A DNA stretch of 64,000 nt from Caryophanon tenue. Its GTDB lineage: Bacteria; Bacillota; Bacilli; Bacillales_A; Planococcaceae. The DNA is taken from NCBI RefSeq assembly GCF_001700315.1, contig NZ_MASJ01000003.1, positions 186,001-250,000 of the forward strand. Direction: 5' to 3'. The notes beneath the pieces were generated by a model. It had not been told where the DNA came from. It worked only from the letters and a program-made list of their open reading frames with translations, and did not search any database. This document shows positions 46,851 to 54,996 of the stretch, piece by piece; within the stretch, counting starts at the first letter, position 1; every line of letters begins with the position of its first letter. The translations under genes and the position numbers were made by a program.

Positions 46851-47774
46851 ATGAAGCTAAGTGTATTTGGCTTTCAGGCGTTATGGAGTCCGTATTTTCT
46901 TTGTGTCATCATTCTTGTGTCATTGTTGTTTTTTGCAAGTGCGACAACATGGCGGCATCGCTTTTCAGTAAGTGAGCCTCTAACAAAGGCACAAGCAGTT
47001 TATTTTAGTTTAGCGATGATGTTATTGTATATTGTAAAAGGAACACCAATTGATGTACTTGCCCATATTAGCTTTACGATGCATATGGTGCAAATGGCGT
47101 TACTCCTTTTATTAGTGCCGATTGTGCTCATAAAAGGAATTCCGTGGTGGATGTGGCAAGCCTTTATTTCGTTGCGGATTATTCGACCATTATGGCGCGT
47201 GGTGACACAGCCGATTGTGTCCTTATTTACATTTACATTATTGTTTAGCTTCTATCACATTCCTGTTATTTTAGATGTTGTGAAATTAAGTGAGCCGCTT
47301 CATGCAGCGTATACGAGTCTATTATTTAGTAGTGCTGTATGGATGTATTGGTCATTGTTAAATCCAATACCAGGTAGTAAAGAGATAAAGGGCTTACACA
47401 AAATAGGCATTGTCATGGCGAATGCGGTACTTATTACACCCGCGTGTGCACTTATTATTTTTGCAGATATGCCGATGTATGAGACGTATGTAGCCGGAGA
47501 TGCTTGGTTGCAATCGATGGCGCTTTGTGTGCCAGCATCGACATTAGCGATGTTGCCATCACTTGGTGTCACAGGGCCAGAATTATTTATGTCCATGTCG
47601 ACACTTGAAGACCAACAGCTTGGTGGAATTGTGATGAAGATTATTCAAGAAATTATTTTCGGTGCGTTATTGTATTCAATTTTCCGCAAGTGGTATAAAA
47701 ACGAGCAGAAAAATGCGGATGCAATTACGGCTGCAGCGTTGGAAGAACGCAAGGCAATGAGTCAATATTATTAA
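46851..47774 (+). CDS. ctaG: Cytochrome c oxidase assembly factor CtaG
   Basis: A 307-residue membrane protein of the Bacillus CtaG type (unrelated to Cox11), needed for caa3 activity and linked to copper delivery. About seven helices. Conserved points include HISFTMHMVQM and SFYHIPVI; a Met- and His-bearing outer loop follows. The start is ATG 46851, preceded by GAAGGGA; open frame extends upstream without ribosome site. The B. subtilis order ctaF-ctaG is kept. Confidence 0.93.
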   Translation: MKLSVFGFQALWSPYFLCVIILVSLLFFASATTWRHRFSVSEPLTKAQAVYFSLAMMLLYIVKGTPIDVLAHISFTMHMVQMALLLLLVPIVLIKGIPWWMWQAFISLRIIRPLWRVVTQPIVSLFTFTLLFSFYHIPVILDVVKLSEPLHAAYTSLLFSSAVWMYWSLLNPIPGSKEIKGLHKIGIVMANAVLITPACALIIFADMPMYETYVAGDAWLQSMALCVPASTLAMLPSLGVTGPELFMSMSTLEDQQLGGIVMKIIQEIIFGALLYSIFRKWYKNEQKNADAITAAALEERKAMSQYY

Positions 47775-47791
47775 AGTTATAGGAGCGTATT

Positions 47792-48265
47792 ATGGAGCAT
47801 TTGTTTGGAGAATATTTATTACCAACAATTAGTACAACATTTATTGTCATTAGTGCAATTTTTGTAGCAATTGGTTGGGTATTAGTGGCAAGAGGGAAGA
47901 TTGAAGCGCATAAAAAAGCGATGTTAGCAGCTGCTGTATCAGCGATTATTTTCTTTGTTATTTACGCATCACGCACTGTATTTTTAGGGAACACATCATT
48001 CGGTGGCCCAGCGGACTTAAAAATTTATTACACGGTATTTTTAGTGTTCCACATTATTTTAGCAACATCTGGCGCGGTATTTGGTTTAGTGACATTATGG
48101 TTAGGTTTAAAGAACAATATTAAAAAGCACCGTAAAATTGGACCAATTACAAGTGTGATTTGGTTCTTCGTAGCTATTACAGGAACGGCTGTATATTACT
48201 TGTTATATGTGAAATATCCAGGTGGTCCAACAACATCATTAATTAAAGCGATTTTAAACTTCTAA
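47792..48265 (+). CDS. ctaM: DUF420 family protein, CtaM-like cytochrome oxidase assembly factor
   Basis: A 157-residue protein with four to five membrane helices. FHIILATSGAVFGLVTLWLG contains a conserved His, and KKHRKIGPITSVIWFFVAITG is typical of DUF420. CtaM (YozB) proteins in Bacillus and Staphylococcus are needed for cytochrome aa3/caa3-type oxidases. It lies 17 bases after ctaG with AGGAGCG upstream, which supports the assembly role. In B. subtilis yozB is elsewhere. Confidence 0.85.
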   Translation: MEHLFGEYLLPTISTTFIVISAIFVAIGWVLVARGKIEAHKKAMLAAAVSAIIFFVIYASRTVFLGNTSFGGPADLKIYYTVFLVFHIILATSGAVFGLVTLWLGLKNNIKKHRKIGPITSVIWFFVAITGTAVYYLLYVKYPGGPTTSLIKAILNF

Positions 48266-48278
48266 GTTGAATACATGA

Positions 48279-48317
48279 CAAAACCCTTCGGTCGTATAGG
48301 CGACCGAAGGGTTTTTA
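48279..48317. terminator. Bidirectional terminator after ctaM-like gene
   Basis: Perfect arms AAAACCCTTCGGTCG and CGACCGAAGGGTTTT with a 6-base loop. Serves the convergent YugN-like gene as well. Confidence 0.92.
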
Positions 48318-48334
48318 CGAATAACGCAAGCTTA

Positions 48335-48709
48335 TTACGTAGCAGGTGTAGCAACGATGCCAAACGCAGCAAATTGCTGTTCGACATCGTGTAAAATTCG
48401 TTCACAAGCTTGCACTAAATGGTCTGGGAATATTTCGTCTGTATATTCGACACCGTGCGGATAATAATATTTGCCAAGTGCAGGTTTTAAAATTTTTAGT
48501 GTTGCATTATGTGCACCAACATCACCGTCAACGGCGTATGTAAACACACGTAGGTAGAAACGGCCTTCAGCAACGTCGAAACAACGGTCAAATGTTTTGC
48601 GGTCATAATCCCATGCCCCCGTACTTTCAAGGCCAACGTTCGCCATTACTTTTTCCATTAATTCTTGGTCTGCGGTAATTCCTTCAAGATTTTGGTTTTC
48701 AAAGTACAT
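48335..48709 (-). CDS. YugN-like family protein (YlbA position)
   Basis: A 124-residue soluble protein. The sequence FENQNLEGITADQELMEKVM at the start and GAWDYDRKTFDRCFDV in the first half resemble the YugN-like family. The start is ATG 48709 with AAAGGAGG 9 bases upstream. It occupies the place of ylbA after ctaG. Function unknown; naming it YlbA rests on position. Confidence 0.7.
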   Translation of the reverse strand: MYFENQNLEGITADQELMEKVMANVGLESTGAWDYDRKTFDRCFDVAEGRFYLRVFTYAVDGDVGAHNATLKILKPALGKYYYPHGVEYTDEIFPDHLVQACERILHDVEQQFAAFGIVATPAT

Positions 48710-48887
48710 CACGATCTTCCTCCTTTGCAATTGTCTTACTAATTATAATAATAGAGGAAAGAACTTGTGCTTGCAACGCTTACATTGTCGATTGTGAAGG
48801 ATTCTTGTTATAATGAAGCGAATATACATCGGTTATACGCATAATACGGTACAGTAAAAAGAGAGAATACACGCTGGGGGAACAACT

Positions 48888-49943
48888 TTGAGAACGATTT
48901 ATAAATTGATAATTGCCATTTTCGTAGTAGGGTTTATTACGTACTATACAACGAGTTCTGTGAAAGAAAATAAAGCGTTAGAAGGGCCTCAAGTAACGGA
49001 GCCACTCCCTCAACAACAACTAGAAGAACAGGTGAATGCTTTAGAGCGACCATCTGAAGGTGTGTCGACATTTGTTGGACAATCTTCAGATGCTTTTTTA
49101 GCGAAATACGGAGAGCCACAGCGCAAAGATTTATCGAAATATGATGATGAGTGGTGGATTTATAATACGTCGTATGATGCGTTTATGATGGTCGGTATTA
49201 CAGCTCAAACCGTTACACAAGTATATGTTGGTGGAGAGCATATTAATATGCATCCATTTTATGTGCAACAACCGATTGACGAGTTATATCGCTCGATGAT
49301 TATACAGTCAGAAGTAAATGTGCCGATTGGTGATAATTTATATAGCTTTACATTATCAGAAGAGGATTTACACACACGTTTATTAATTGCGTATGAAGGT
49401 ATGTACGCACAAGTTTATTTACATGAAGACACATCGACAGTACAAGCGGTGCGTTTTATTGATGCGAAGACGCTTGTAGCGCAACAGCCATACGAGATGA
49501 TGTTTATGGGAGAGCTGGTGACGATACAGCCACCGACGTCGTTCCAACAGCAGGAAATTCATGCAGGGCAGACGGAACAACTTATTGATTTAGTCAATGT
49601 AGCGCGCACATCTCAAGATTTATTGCCACTCATCATGGACGATGCATTGCAAATAGTCGCACAACAACATAGTGAAGAAATGGCACAGGAAGGGTATTTG
49701 TCGAATGAGTCACCGACAAAGGGCGATATTAAAGAGCAGTTAAAAACAGCAGACATCGCTTACGAAACAGCAGGTTCGAATGTGGCGATTTCATATGTGG
49801 ATGCAATTGAAGCGATGCACGGATGGATTAACTCTGCCAGTCACTACGAGCTGATGATGGATGACGCCTTTACACATGTAGGGGCGGGTGTATTTTTAGA
49901 TAATTACACACAAATATTTATTGAGCAGCAATCTATAGAATAG
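48888..49943 (+). CDS. ylbC: CAP-domain secreted/membrane-anchored protein (YlbC-like)
   Basis: A 351-residue protein. A signal anchor (about residues 5-22) is followed by a CAP-associated N-terminal domain (about 60-205, SSDAFLAKYGEPQRKD) and a C-terminal CAP/SCP domain (about 225-350) with VNVARTSQDLLPL, AQQHSEEMA and GWINSASHYELMM. The start is TTG 48888 with GGGGG upstream. Family members are extracytoplasmic; the biochemical role is not established. Confidence 0.87.
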   Translation: MRTIYKLIIAIFVVGFITYYTTSSVKENKALEGPQVTEPLPQQQLEEQVNALERPSEGVSTFVGQSSDAFLAKYGEPQRKDLSKYDDEWWIYNTSYDAFMMVGITAQTVTQVYVGGEHINMHPFYVQQPIDELYRSMIIQSEVNVPIGDNLYSFTLSEEDLHTRLLIAYEGMYAQVYLHEDTSTVQAVRFIDAKTLVAQQPYEMMFMGELVTIQPPTSFQQQEIHAGQTEQLIDLVNVARTSQDLLPLIMDDALQIVAQQHSEEMAQEGYLSNESPTKGDIKEQLKTADIAYETAGSNVAISYVDAIEAMHGWINSASHYELMMDDAFTHVGAGVFLDNYTQIFIEQQSIE

Positions 49944-49946
49944 TGA

Positions 49947-49985
49947 AAGCCCTTTGAACATGCAAACTGTTCAAGGGGCTTTTTA
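49947..49985. terminator. Bidirectional terminator between ylbC and the thioesterase gene
   Basis: Arms AGCCCTTTGAACA and TGTTCAAGGGGCT, with A-run and T-run outside. Confidence 0.9.
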
Positions 49986-49989
49986 TCAT

Positions 49990-50490
49990 TTACGGTAAAG
50001 GGATACGCGGAGTGATAATATGAAATGTACCGGTTGCAAAGGCGATATCGCGTCCATCACTATCTACGACACGACACTCGGTAACAATCGATGTGCGCCC
50101 AGCTTTTATAATTGTCCCGGTTGCAATGAGTTCAGCAGCTTGTGTCGTTGCTAAATAGTGAATTTGCATCGTTGATGTCACAACAAGTTTTTGTTGTTGC
50201 TGTGCTTGTGCAGTGGCGATTCGGCCCATTGCTCCGTCAATAATCGTCGCGATAATACCGCCATGGGGACTTTGAATACTGTTTTGAATCGCTGGTGTAT
50301 TTTGCACACGTACAATGCCTGTATGATCAGTTGTTTCACCCGTTGAACCAATGAGTGCGTTGAGTGGAAGGCGGTATTCTTCATTATGTATATGTGCATC
50401 GAAGCGTTCGAGAACATCTGTTAACAGTTGTCGCTGCGCATCATTGCAGTCTAGAAGGGTTGCTGCTAATTTTTCGATTAATGGGTCCAT
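49990..50490 (-). CDS. PaaI-family hotdog thioesterase
   Basis: A 166-residue protein with a hotdog fold (about residues 50-160). The segment SPHGGIIATIIDGAMG carries the HGG(I/V) and catalytic Asp pattern of PaaI-type acyl-CoA thioesterases. An N-terminal helical stretch of about 35 residues precedes it. The start is ATG 50490 with AAGGAG 9 bases upstream. Divergent from ylbF. Substrate unknown. Confidence 0.85.
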   Translation of the reverse strand: MDPLIEKLAATLLDCNDAQRQLLTDVLERFDAHIHNEEYRLPLNALIGSTGETTDHTGIVRVQNTPAIQNSIQSPHGGIIATIIDGAMGRIATAQAQQQQKLVVTSTMQIHYLATTQAAELIATGTIIKAGRTSIVTECRVVDSDGRDIAFATGTFHIITPRIPLP

Positions 50491-50573
50491 GATAGTCAAC
50501 TCCTTTTTCAGTATATGTTAGTACAAACATAGCATAAAATTTGTTATGATGGTGAAAGAATGGGGGAATAACA

Positions 50574-51020
50574 ATGATGATGACGTCGGAATGGGCACTC
50601 ATTCTAGATGAAGCTGATGAACTGAGTCGCATGATTTTGCAATCGGAACAAGTGATGCATTATCGTGAGGCGTATGTAGCCGTTTATGGCAACAAGGACA
50701 TTGTTCAGCAAATTAACGCTTTTCAACGTATGAAAGACCATTATGAGGATGTGCAGCGCTTTGGTAAGTATCATCCTGATTACAATACAATTATGAAATC
50801 AATTCGTGCGCAAAAGCGTAGTTTAGATATGATTGAAGAGATTTCAGCATTACGTCTTGCAGAAAATGAAGTGCAAGACTTATTAGATGAGGTTAGTTTA
50901 CTAATTGGTAAATCGGCTTCAGAAGCGGTAAAAGTCCCGGTTAGCAATCCATTTTTCCAAACGGACTCAGGCTGTGGTGGTAGTTGTGGTACAGGTGGCG
51001 GCTGTGGCTGCTCTGCATAA
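50574..51020 (+). CDS. ricF: RicF (YlbF) regulator of biofilm, competence and mRNA maturation
   Basis: A 148-residue protein: the YlbF/YmcA helical domain (about 5-120) followed by a Cys-rich tail (GCGGSCGTGGGCGCS). In B. subtilis RicA, RicF and RicT form a complex with two [4Fe-4S] clusters that acts with RNase Y in mRNA processing and promotes Spo0A-related development; the tail cysteines provide cluster ligands. Three ATG codons in a row (50574-50582) follow GGGGGAA. The usual partner ylbG is 3.2 kb away here because of inserted genes. Confidence 0.92.
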   Translation: MMMTSEWALILDEADELSRMILQSEQVMHYREAYVAVYGNKDIVQQINAFQRMKDHYEDVQRFGKYHPDYNTIMKSIRAQKRSLDMIEEISALRLAENEVQDLLDEVSLLIGKSASEAVKVPVSNPFFQTDSGCGGSCGTGGGCGCSA

Positions 51021-51029
51021 ATGTATATG

Positions 51030-51070
51030 TAAAAAGCACTCGTGAATATTGTTCACGAGTGCTTTTTATT
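51030..51070. terminator. Bidirectional terminator between ricF and the SLH gene
   Basis: Perfect arms AAAAAGCACTCGTGAA and TTCACGAGTGCTTTTT with a 5-base loop. Confidence 0.93.
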
Positions 51071-51074
51071 GTCA

Positions 51075-53036
51075 TTATTTCGATGTGCTTTCTAATGCGC
51101 GCATAATAAACGTTGCAAATTGTGCGCGTGTTACAGCATCATATGGTGCATATGTTGAAGCTGTTTTCCCCGTTGTAATACGGTGGTGATAAAGCGTTTG
51201 GATATTGTGATATTGTGCATAACCTGTTGGTGTACCAATATCTGTGAATTTCACAGTAGACGTTCCTTGTAAATCAAAGCCTTTTACAAGTGCTTGTGCC
51301 ATTTCACCGCGGCGCATTGGTCCTTGTGCATTCATTTTGTTGCCTTTTTCGATATTAATTAAGCCGTACTGATAGGCAGTCGCTAATACGTCATAGCCGT
51401 AAGCACCCTTTTTAATATCCGTAACCGTTGCTGGTAATGTTGCGCTTTTCGATGGTGTCACATCCATAGCACGTAGCATCATCATCATCGCATTTAAACG
51501 TGATACGGTGTTTGAAGGCTTAAATGTGCCGTTTTCATAGCCTGTAATAATGCCGATTTCAGCCGCATTATTAATATTGTCTAAGTGTGAGCCTTTGCCA
51601 ACATCTTTAAAGCCTTTAAATGTTGAAAGCGTACTGTAATTGCCTTTTTTCTGTACGTTAATGATATGCCCACGTGTAACGAAGCCTTCATCTAAACGGT
51701 CATGACGTGCTTCTTTAAACGTAATTTTTAATTTGTAATTACCGTCTGCGATGTTACCTGGCATCATAATTTCAAACATTTCATCGTAAGAGTTATACTC
51801 TAAATTATGTGGTGCTAAGCCTGTTAAAATCTTTTTGTATTCGCCAATAACTTTGTTGTTAGCATTTACGGCTTGCACAGTCATTAAACCACGAGCTGGC
51901 ACATGTCCTTCGTTTTTAATGCGTACTGTCCCGCGGAATACGAAGCGTTTTTTCGGGTTCACATATGCTTGTACTTTCGATGGTGTAATCGATACGTCAT
52001 AATGACGCTGTGCAAAATCTGTGCGTGGTGCTAGTAACCAATCCATTGATGATTGTAAAACAGCTGTCGCATCTTCTGCACCACTTGTGTTGTCGTGTGC
52101 GCGATTCACCGTTGTTGATTTGTCGTGCCAATCGTAATTGCCTTTATCAACCGTAATGAAATCATAAATTTTAAACGCTGAATACACTAAACGACCTTCG
52201 CCGTATTGTACAGCTGTTAAAGCAGGTGTTTCGCCTTTTGTAATGTATTTACTTTTATAGGCTTGACGTTCAGGTGTATATGATTTTAACGAGAAATCTG
52301 AGAAGGTTAAAATGCTTTGTGCGTTCTTTGTCGGCCATAAGGCAATACTTTCAATCCATTCATTGCCACTTTCTTTTAACGTGATATTGTTGCGACCTGT
52401 TAATTTATACGCATTTTGTAAAATTGGGTGTGTGCTACCTTTTGTATTTGTAATGGTCATATCTGTTAAGACGATATCATCGCGGAATGTTGATTGTAGT
52501 GTTTCCGTTAAGTTATCCCATTCCCAAATATACGTTAGTACATCATAAATAAGTGGTGATAAATCCATTTTCTCTGGGTTTGGTTCGAATTTATCCGCTT
52601 CATTACGTGCTGTTGCGAAAATAAATTGCGCGTTACCACCGCCATAAACGTAGCGACGTACATTTTCACGTTGTGTATGGTTTAACATAACCGCATATGG
52701 TAAAACGATCGCGTCATATGTATTCAGTGTCGCTAAGTTTTTTAAATCGCTATCGGAAATGCGTTGTACGTCATAGCCTTTTTCTTTGTAAAACGAATAC
52801 ATACGAATCGCTTTATCCATTGCTGAGCCGTACGGGCCTTTTGGATCGACTGATACAGAGTAGCTAAATAATGGTGGCTGATATGTGCCAGCAACATTGC
52901 TTGAAAACATGAAATCTTCACTTTGCTGCGAAAATAAAACACCAACTTTTTGGGTTGCAGCGTCTGCTTTTTGTGGCGAGAAGAACACAAAAAGTAGCGA
53001 GCAAGCGATAAAAAGTAAGCTTGTAAATTTGTTCAT
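51075..53036 (-). CDS. Surface protein: GATase-like domain plus three SLH repeats
   Basis: A 653-residue protein. Signal peptide 1-27 (cut after ADA). Residues about 29-200 resemble a class I amidotransferase-like/trimerisation fold (VGVLFSQQSEDF, YDVQRISDSDLKNL, YDAIVLPYAVML). A middle beta-rich part contains an immunoglobulin-like region (about 360-465). Three SLH repeats at about 472-525, 535-590 and 595-650 (the last with TRAQFATFIMRAL) anchor it to pyruvylated cell-wall polymer. The start has AAAGGAGG upstream. No catalytic triad is visible, so it may bind rather than hydrolyse. Inserted between ricF and ylbG. Confidence 0.83.
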   Translation of the reverse strand: MNKFTSLLFIACSLLFVFFSPQKADAATQKVGVLFSQQSEDFMFSSNVAGTYQPPLFSYSVSVDPKGPYGSAMDKAIRMYSFYKEKGYDVQRISDSDLKNLATLNTYDAIVLPYAVMLNHTQRENVRRYVYGGGNAQFIFATARNEADKFEPNPEKMDLSPLIYDVLTYIWEWDNLTETLQSTFRDDIVLTDMTITNTKGSTHPILQNAYKLTGRNNITLKESGNEWIESIALWPTKNAQSILTFSDFSLKSYTPERQAYKSKYITKGETPALTAVQYGEGRLVYSAFKIYDFITVDKGNYDWHDKSTTVNRAHDNTSGAEDATAVLQSSMDWLLAPRTDFAQRHYDVSITPSKVQAYVNPKKRFVFRGTVRIKNEGHVPARGLMTVQAVNANNKVIGEYKKILTGLAPHNLEYNSYDEMFEIMMPGNIADGNYKLKITFKEARHDRLDEGFVTRGHIINVQKKGNYSTLSTFKGFKDVGKGSHLDNINNAAEIGIITGYENGTFKPSNTVSRLNAMMMMLRAMDVTPSKSATLPATVTDIKKGAYGYDVLATAYQYGLINIEKGNKMNAQGPMRRGEMAQALVKGFDLQGTSTVKFTDIGTPTGYAQYHNIQTLYHHRITTGKTASTYAPYDAVTRAQFATFIMRALESTSK

Positions 53037-53080
53037 AGTTGGAACCTCCTTTAAAGTTAGACAGATTTTGTCTATAAAAG

Positions 53081-53089
53081 AGTATAACA
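53081..53089 (-). promoter_or_regulatory. Extended -10 promoter of the SLH gene
   Basis: On the minus strand TGTTATACT is an extended -10, 45 bases before the start codon. A small hairpin AGACA/TGTCT lies between it and the ribosome site. Confidence 0.55.
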
Positions 53090-53189
53090 AAAAGAATGGA
53101 GAACTTTGATAAATGAGACAAATTGGCAAAAAAACGTGATGAACAGATGTTTTGTTGTGGGATTTGTAGGAAATAAAGAATGGCGGCGT

Positions 53190-53235
53190 AAAAGAAAGCT
53201 AGTAGGAAAGGGTTATTTTCCTACTAGCTTTTTGA
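53190..53235. terminator. Terminator of the glycerophosphodiesterase gene
   Basis: Arms AAGCTAGTAGGAAA and TTTCCTACTAGCTT with a short loop; T-run on both strands. Confidence 0.88.
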
Positions 53236-53239
53236 ATGA

Positions 53240-54142
53240 TTATGCTTCATCAAATAAAAATTTTGCTAAATCTGGTCGCCCTGTAATAATACCAGTTGCA
53301 CCTAAGCGTGTTAAGCGCTTCATCGTCACTAAGTCGTTAACATCCCAATAATGTACAGGGATATTTAAATTCGTTAAAAATTGAATGAACTTTGGTGAAT
53401 CAAGTGCGAATCGATTATGTTTTGGTGGGATTTGGAATACATCCGCTTTTGGATGATATAAATGTCCAAACTGTCCAGTAAACGTTGTAAAGGCGTTTCG
53501 AACTTCGGCTTCGCCTGCGCCTAATGCGACGCGATTTTGTGCGTATAAGTTAAAGCGGTCGATTTGCTCGCTATAGAAGCTTGTCACAACGACGCGTTCT
53601 GTTGCTTCAAGTTCTTCGAGCAGACGCCATAATTTTGAAGGCATTAAGCTACCTTCATAAGTATCTGGGCTATCTTTAATATCAATATTAACAAGCTTAT
53701 CTGGGAATGTTGTTAACAGCTCGCGTAATGTCACAGGAGCTACTTGTTCATCACGATATGTGTATTCACCGTCTAAGTTTTGGAAATGGTGGCCATGGTT
53801 TAGCGCCTGTAAATCTTCTAATGTAAGTGCAGCAACTGCGCCGGAGCCGTTTGTTGTACGGTCTACTGTTTCATCGTGGAACACTAAAATTTCTTCGTCT
53901 TTCGTTAAGCGAATATCAATTTCAAAACCGTCTACCCCAAGTTCAGCGGAGCGGTTAAACGCAAGCATCGTATGCTCAGGTTCTAGCTGGCAGCCACCTC
54001 GATGCGCTAAAATGATTGGTCGAGTGGATTGTAAAGCGGGTTTTCCAGGGCGCGCTTCCGGCTTTGATAAAGCTTTTGTACCTGCCCAAGCAGCTGCACT
54101 TGCCGCTGCGATTGCGATTGCTACTTTCGTTTTTTTCCCCAT
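53240..54142 (-). CDS. Glycerophosphodiester phosphodiesterase
   Basis: A 300-residue protein with an N-terminal hydrophobic anchor (VAIAIAAASAAAWAG, about residues 6-20) and a GDPD TIM-barrel. Catalytic and metal motifs are ILAHRGG (His-Arg), LEPEHTMLAFNRS, GFEIDIRLTKD (Glu-Asp) and VFHDETVDRTT. It hydrolyses glycerophosphodiesters from lipids or teichoic acid; the anchor suggests action outside the membrane. The start is ATG 54142 with AAGGAGG 6 bases upstream. Confidence 0.9.
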   Translation of the reverse strand: MGKKTKVAIAIAAASAAAWAGTKALSKPEARPGKPALQSTRPIILAHRGGCQLEPEHTMLAFNRSAELGVDGFEIDIRLTKDEEILVFHDETVDRTTNGSGAVAALTLEDLQALNHGHHFQNLDGEYTYRDEQVAPVTLRELLTTFPDKLVNIDIKDSPDTYEGSLMPSKLWRLLEELEATERVVVTSFYSEQIDRFNLYAQNRVALGAGEAEVRNAFTTFTGQFGHLYHPKADVFQIPPKHNRFALDSPKFIQFLTNLNIPVHYWDVNDLVTMKRLTRLGATGIITGRPDLAKFLFDEA

Positions 54143-54268
54143 GTTCATCCTCCTTAACAATAATCTTCATCTATTATATACGAAAATCACGCTTTATGTC
54201 AGCTAATCGCTGTTGCCACGACTGAAAAGCGTATGGTAAGCTCAAAAGTAAGAAAAGAGGGAATGAAT

Positions 54269-54541
54269 ATGAATGAACGACAAGGCATTATTATATATGT
54301 AAATCAATTAAAACATGCGAAAACATTACGCAAATACGGCAATGTTCATTATATTTCACGTAAGCTGAAGTATGTGGTGATGTATTGTAACCAACAGGAT
54401 GTGGAAGCGACAATGGCGAAGCTCCAACGCCTTCCTTTTGTGAAAGACGTTGTGCCATCATATCGCCCATTTGTAAAAACGGAGTTTGAAAACGCGAAAC
54501 CGGATAAAGCGAAAGAATATGACTATAAAACCGGTTTATAG
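54269..54541 (+). CDS. ylbG: YlbG family protein (DUF2129)
   Basis: A 90-residue cytosolic protein. [20 protein letters not shown] and [20 protein letters not shown] are family hallmarks. The start is ATG 54269, 6 bases after GAGGGA; longer versions lack a ribosome site. The stop codon sits inside a terminator stem. In B. subtilis it directly follows ylbF. Function unknown. Confidence 0.9.
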   Translation: MNERQGIIIYVNQLKHAKTLRKYGNVHYISRKLKYVVMYCNQQDVEATMAKLQRLPFVKDVVPSYRPFVKTEFENAKPDKAKEYDYKTGL

Positions 54542-54552
54542 TGGTTTTTTTC
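54522..54552 (+). terminator. Terminator overlapping the ylbG stop
   Basis: Arms ACTATAAA and TTTATAGT around ACCGG, then GGTTTTTTT. The coding end doubles as the stem. Confidence 0.75.
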
Positions 54553-54941
54553 TAGTGCATAGGTGGTATATAGTGATTTAGTCTTAAAATACCAATTAAG
54601 TATTGATAGTATAAGTTATTTTCCGAGAATATAGATGAATGCTTTATTTCAAAACGGTTAGGAACAACATTGAGTTGTGCCAGGGCTTCCTCGAAAATTG
54701 CTAAGCGTTGCGATGGTTTTTCAGCATTATAAGGAATGCCTTCTCGACATAGGTAAATCGGCATGAATTTACTATCGCCAACTGGCTTCAAGCTAATTGC
54801 AAGGGAAGCAACTTGTTTGTCATTATGATTGGCATACATGATGAAGGCTTGCTCTAAGCGGTCTGCATTTGTACGAGCAAGTTCACAAATCTCGAAAATA
54901 TCACCGTAACCTTCACCTAGTTCTATAAAGCGTTGAATCAT
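54552..54941 (-). CDS. DUF7147 family protein
   Basis: A 129-residue soluble protein with MIQRFIELGEGYGDIFEICE at the start and SLAISLKPVGDSKFMPIYLC in the middle. It matches a Bacillales family that databases have sometimes labelled methylthioribose kinase; it is too short and lacks kinase motifs, so that label would be wrong. The start is ATG 54941 after AAAGGAAG; a GTG 12 bases earlier touches that site. Convergent with ylbG. Function unknown. Confidence 0.75.
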   Translation of the reverse strand: MIQRFIELGEGYGDIFEICELARTNADRLEQAFIMYANHNDKQVASLAISLKPVGDSKFMPIYLCREGIPYNAEKPSQRLAIFEEALAQLNVVPNRFEIKHSSIFSENNLYYQYLIGILRLNHYIPPMH

Positions 54942-54996
54942 TTTGTAATACACTTCCTTTCGTTACCTATCTTATCATGCTGCAGGAGGTAAGCAC

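Noticed and set aside
54552-54941. Methylthioribose kinase
   Set aside because: The protein has 129 residues and none of the kinase motifs. It is better placed in an uncharacterised family.
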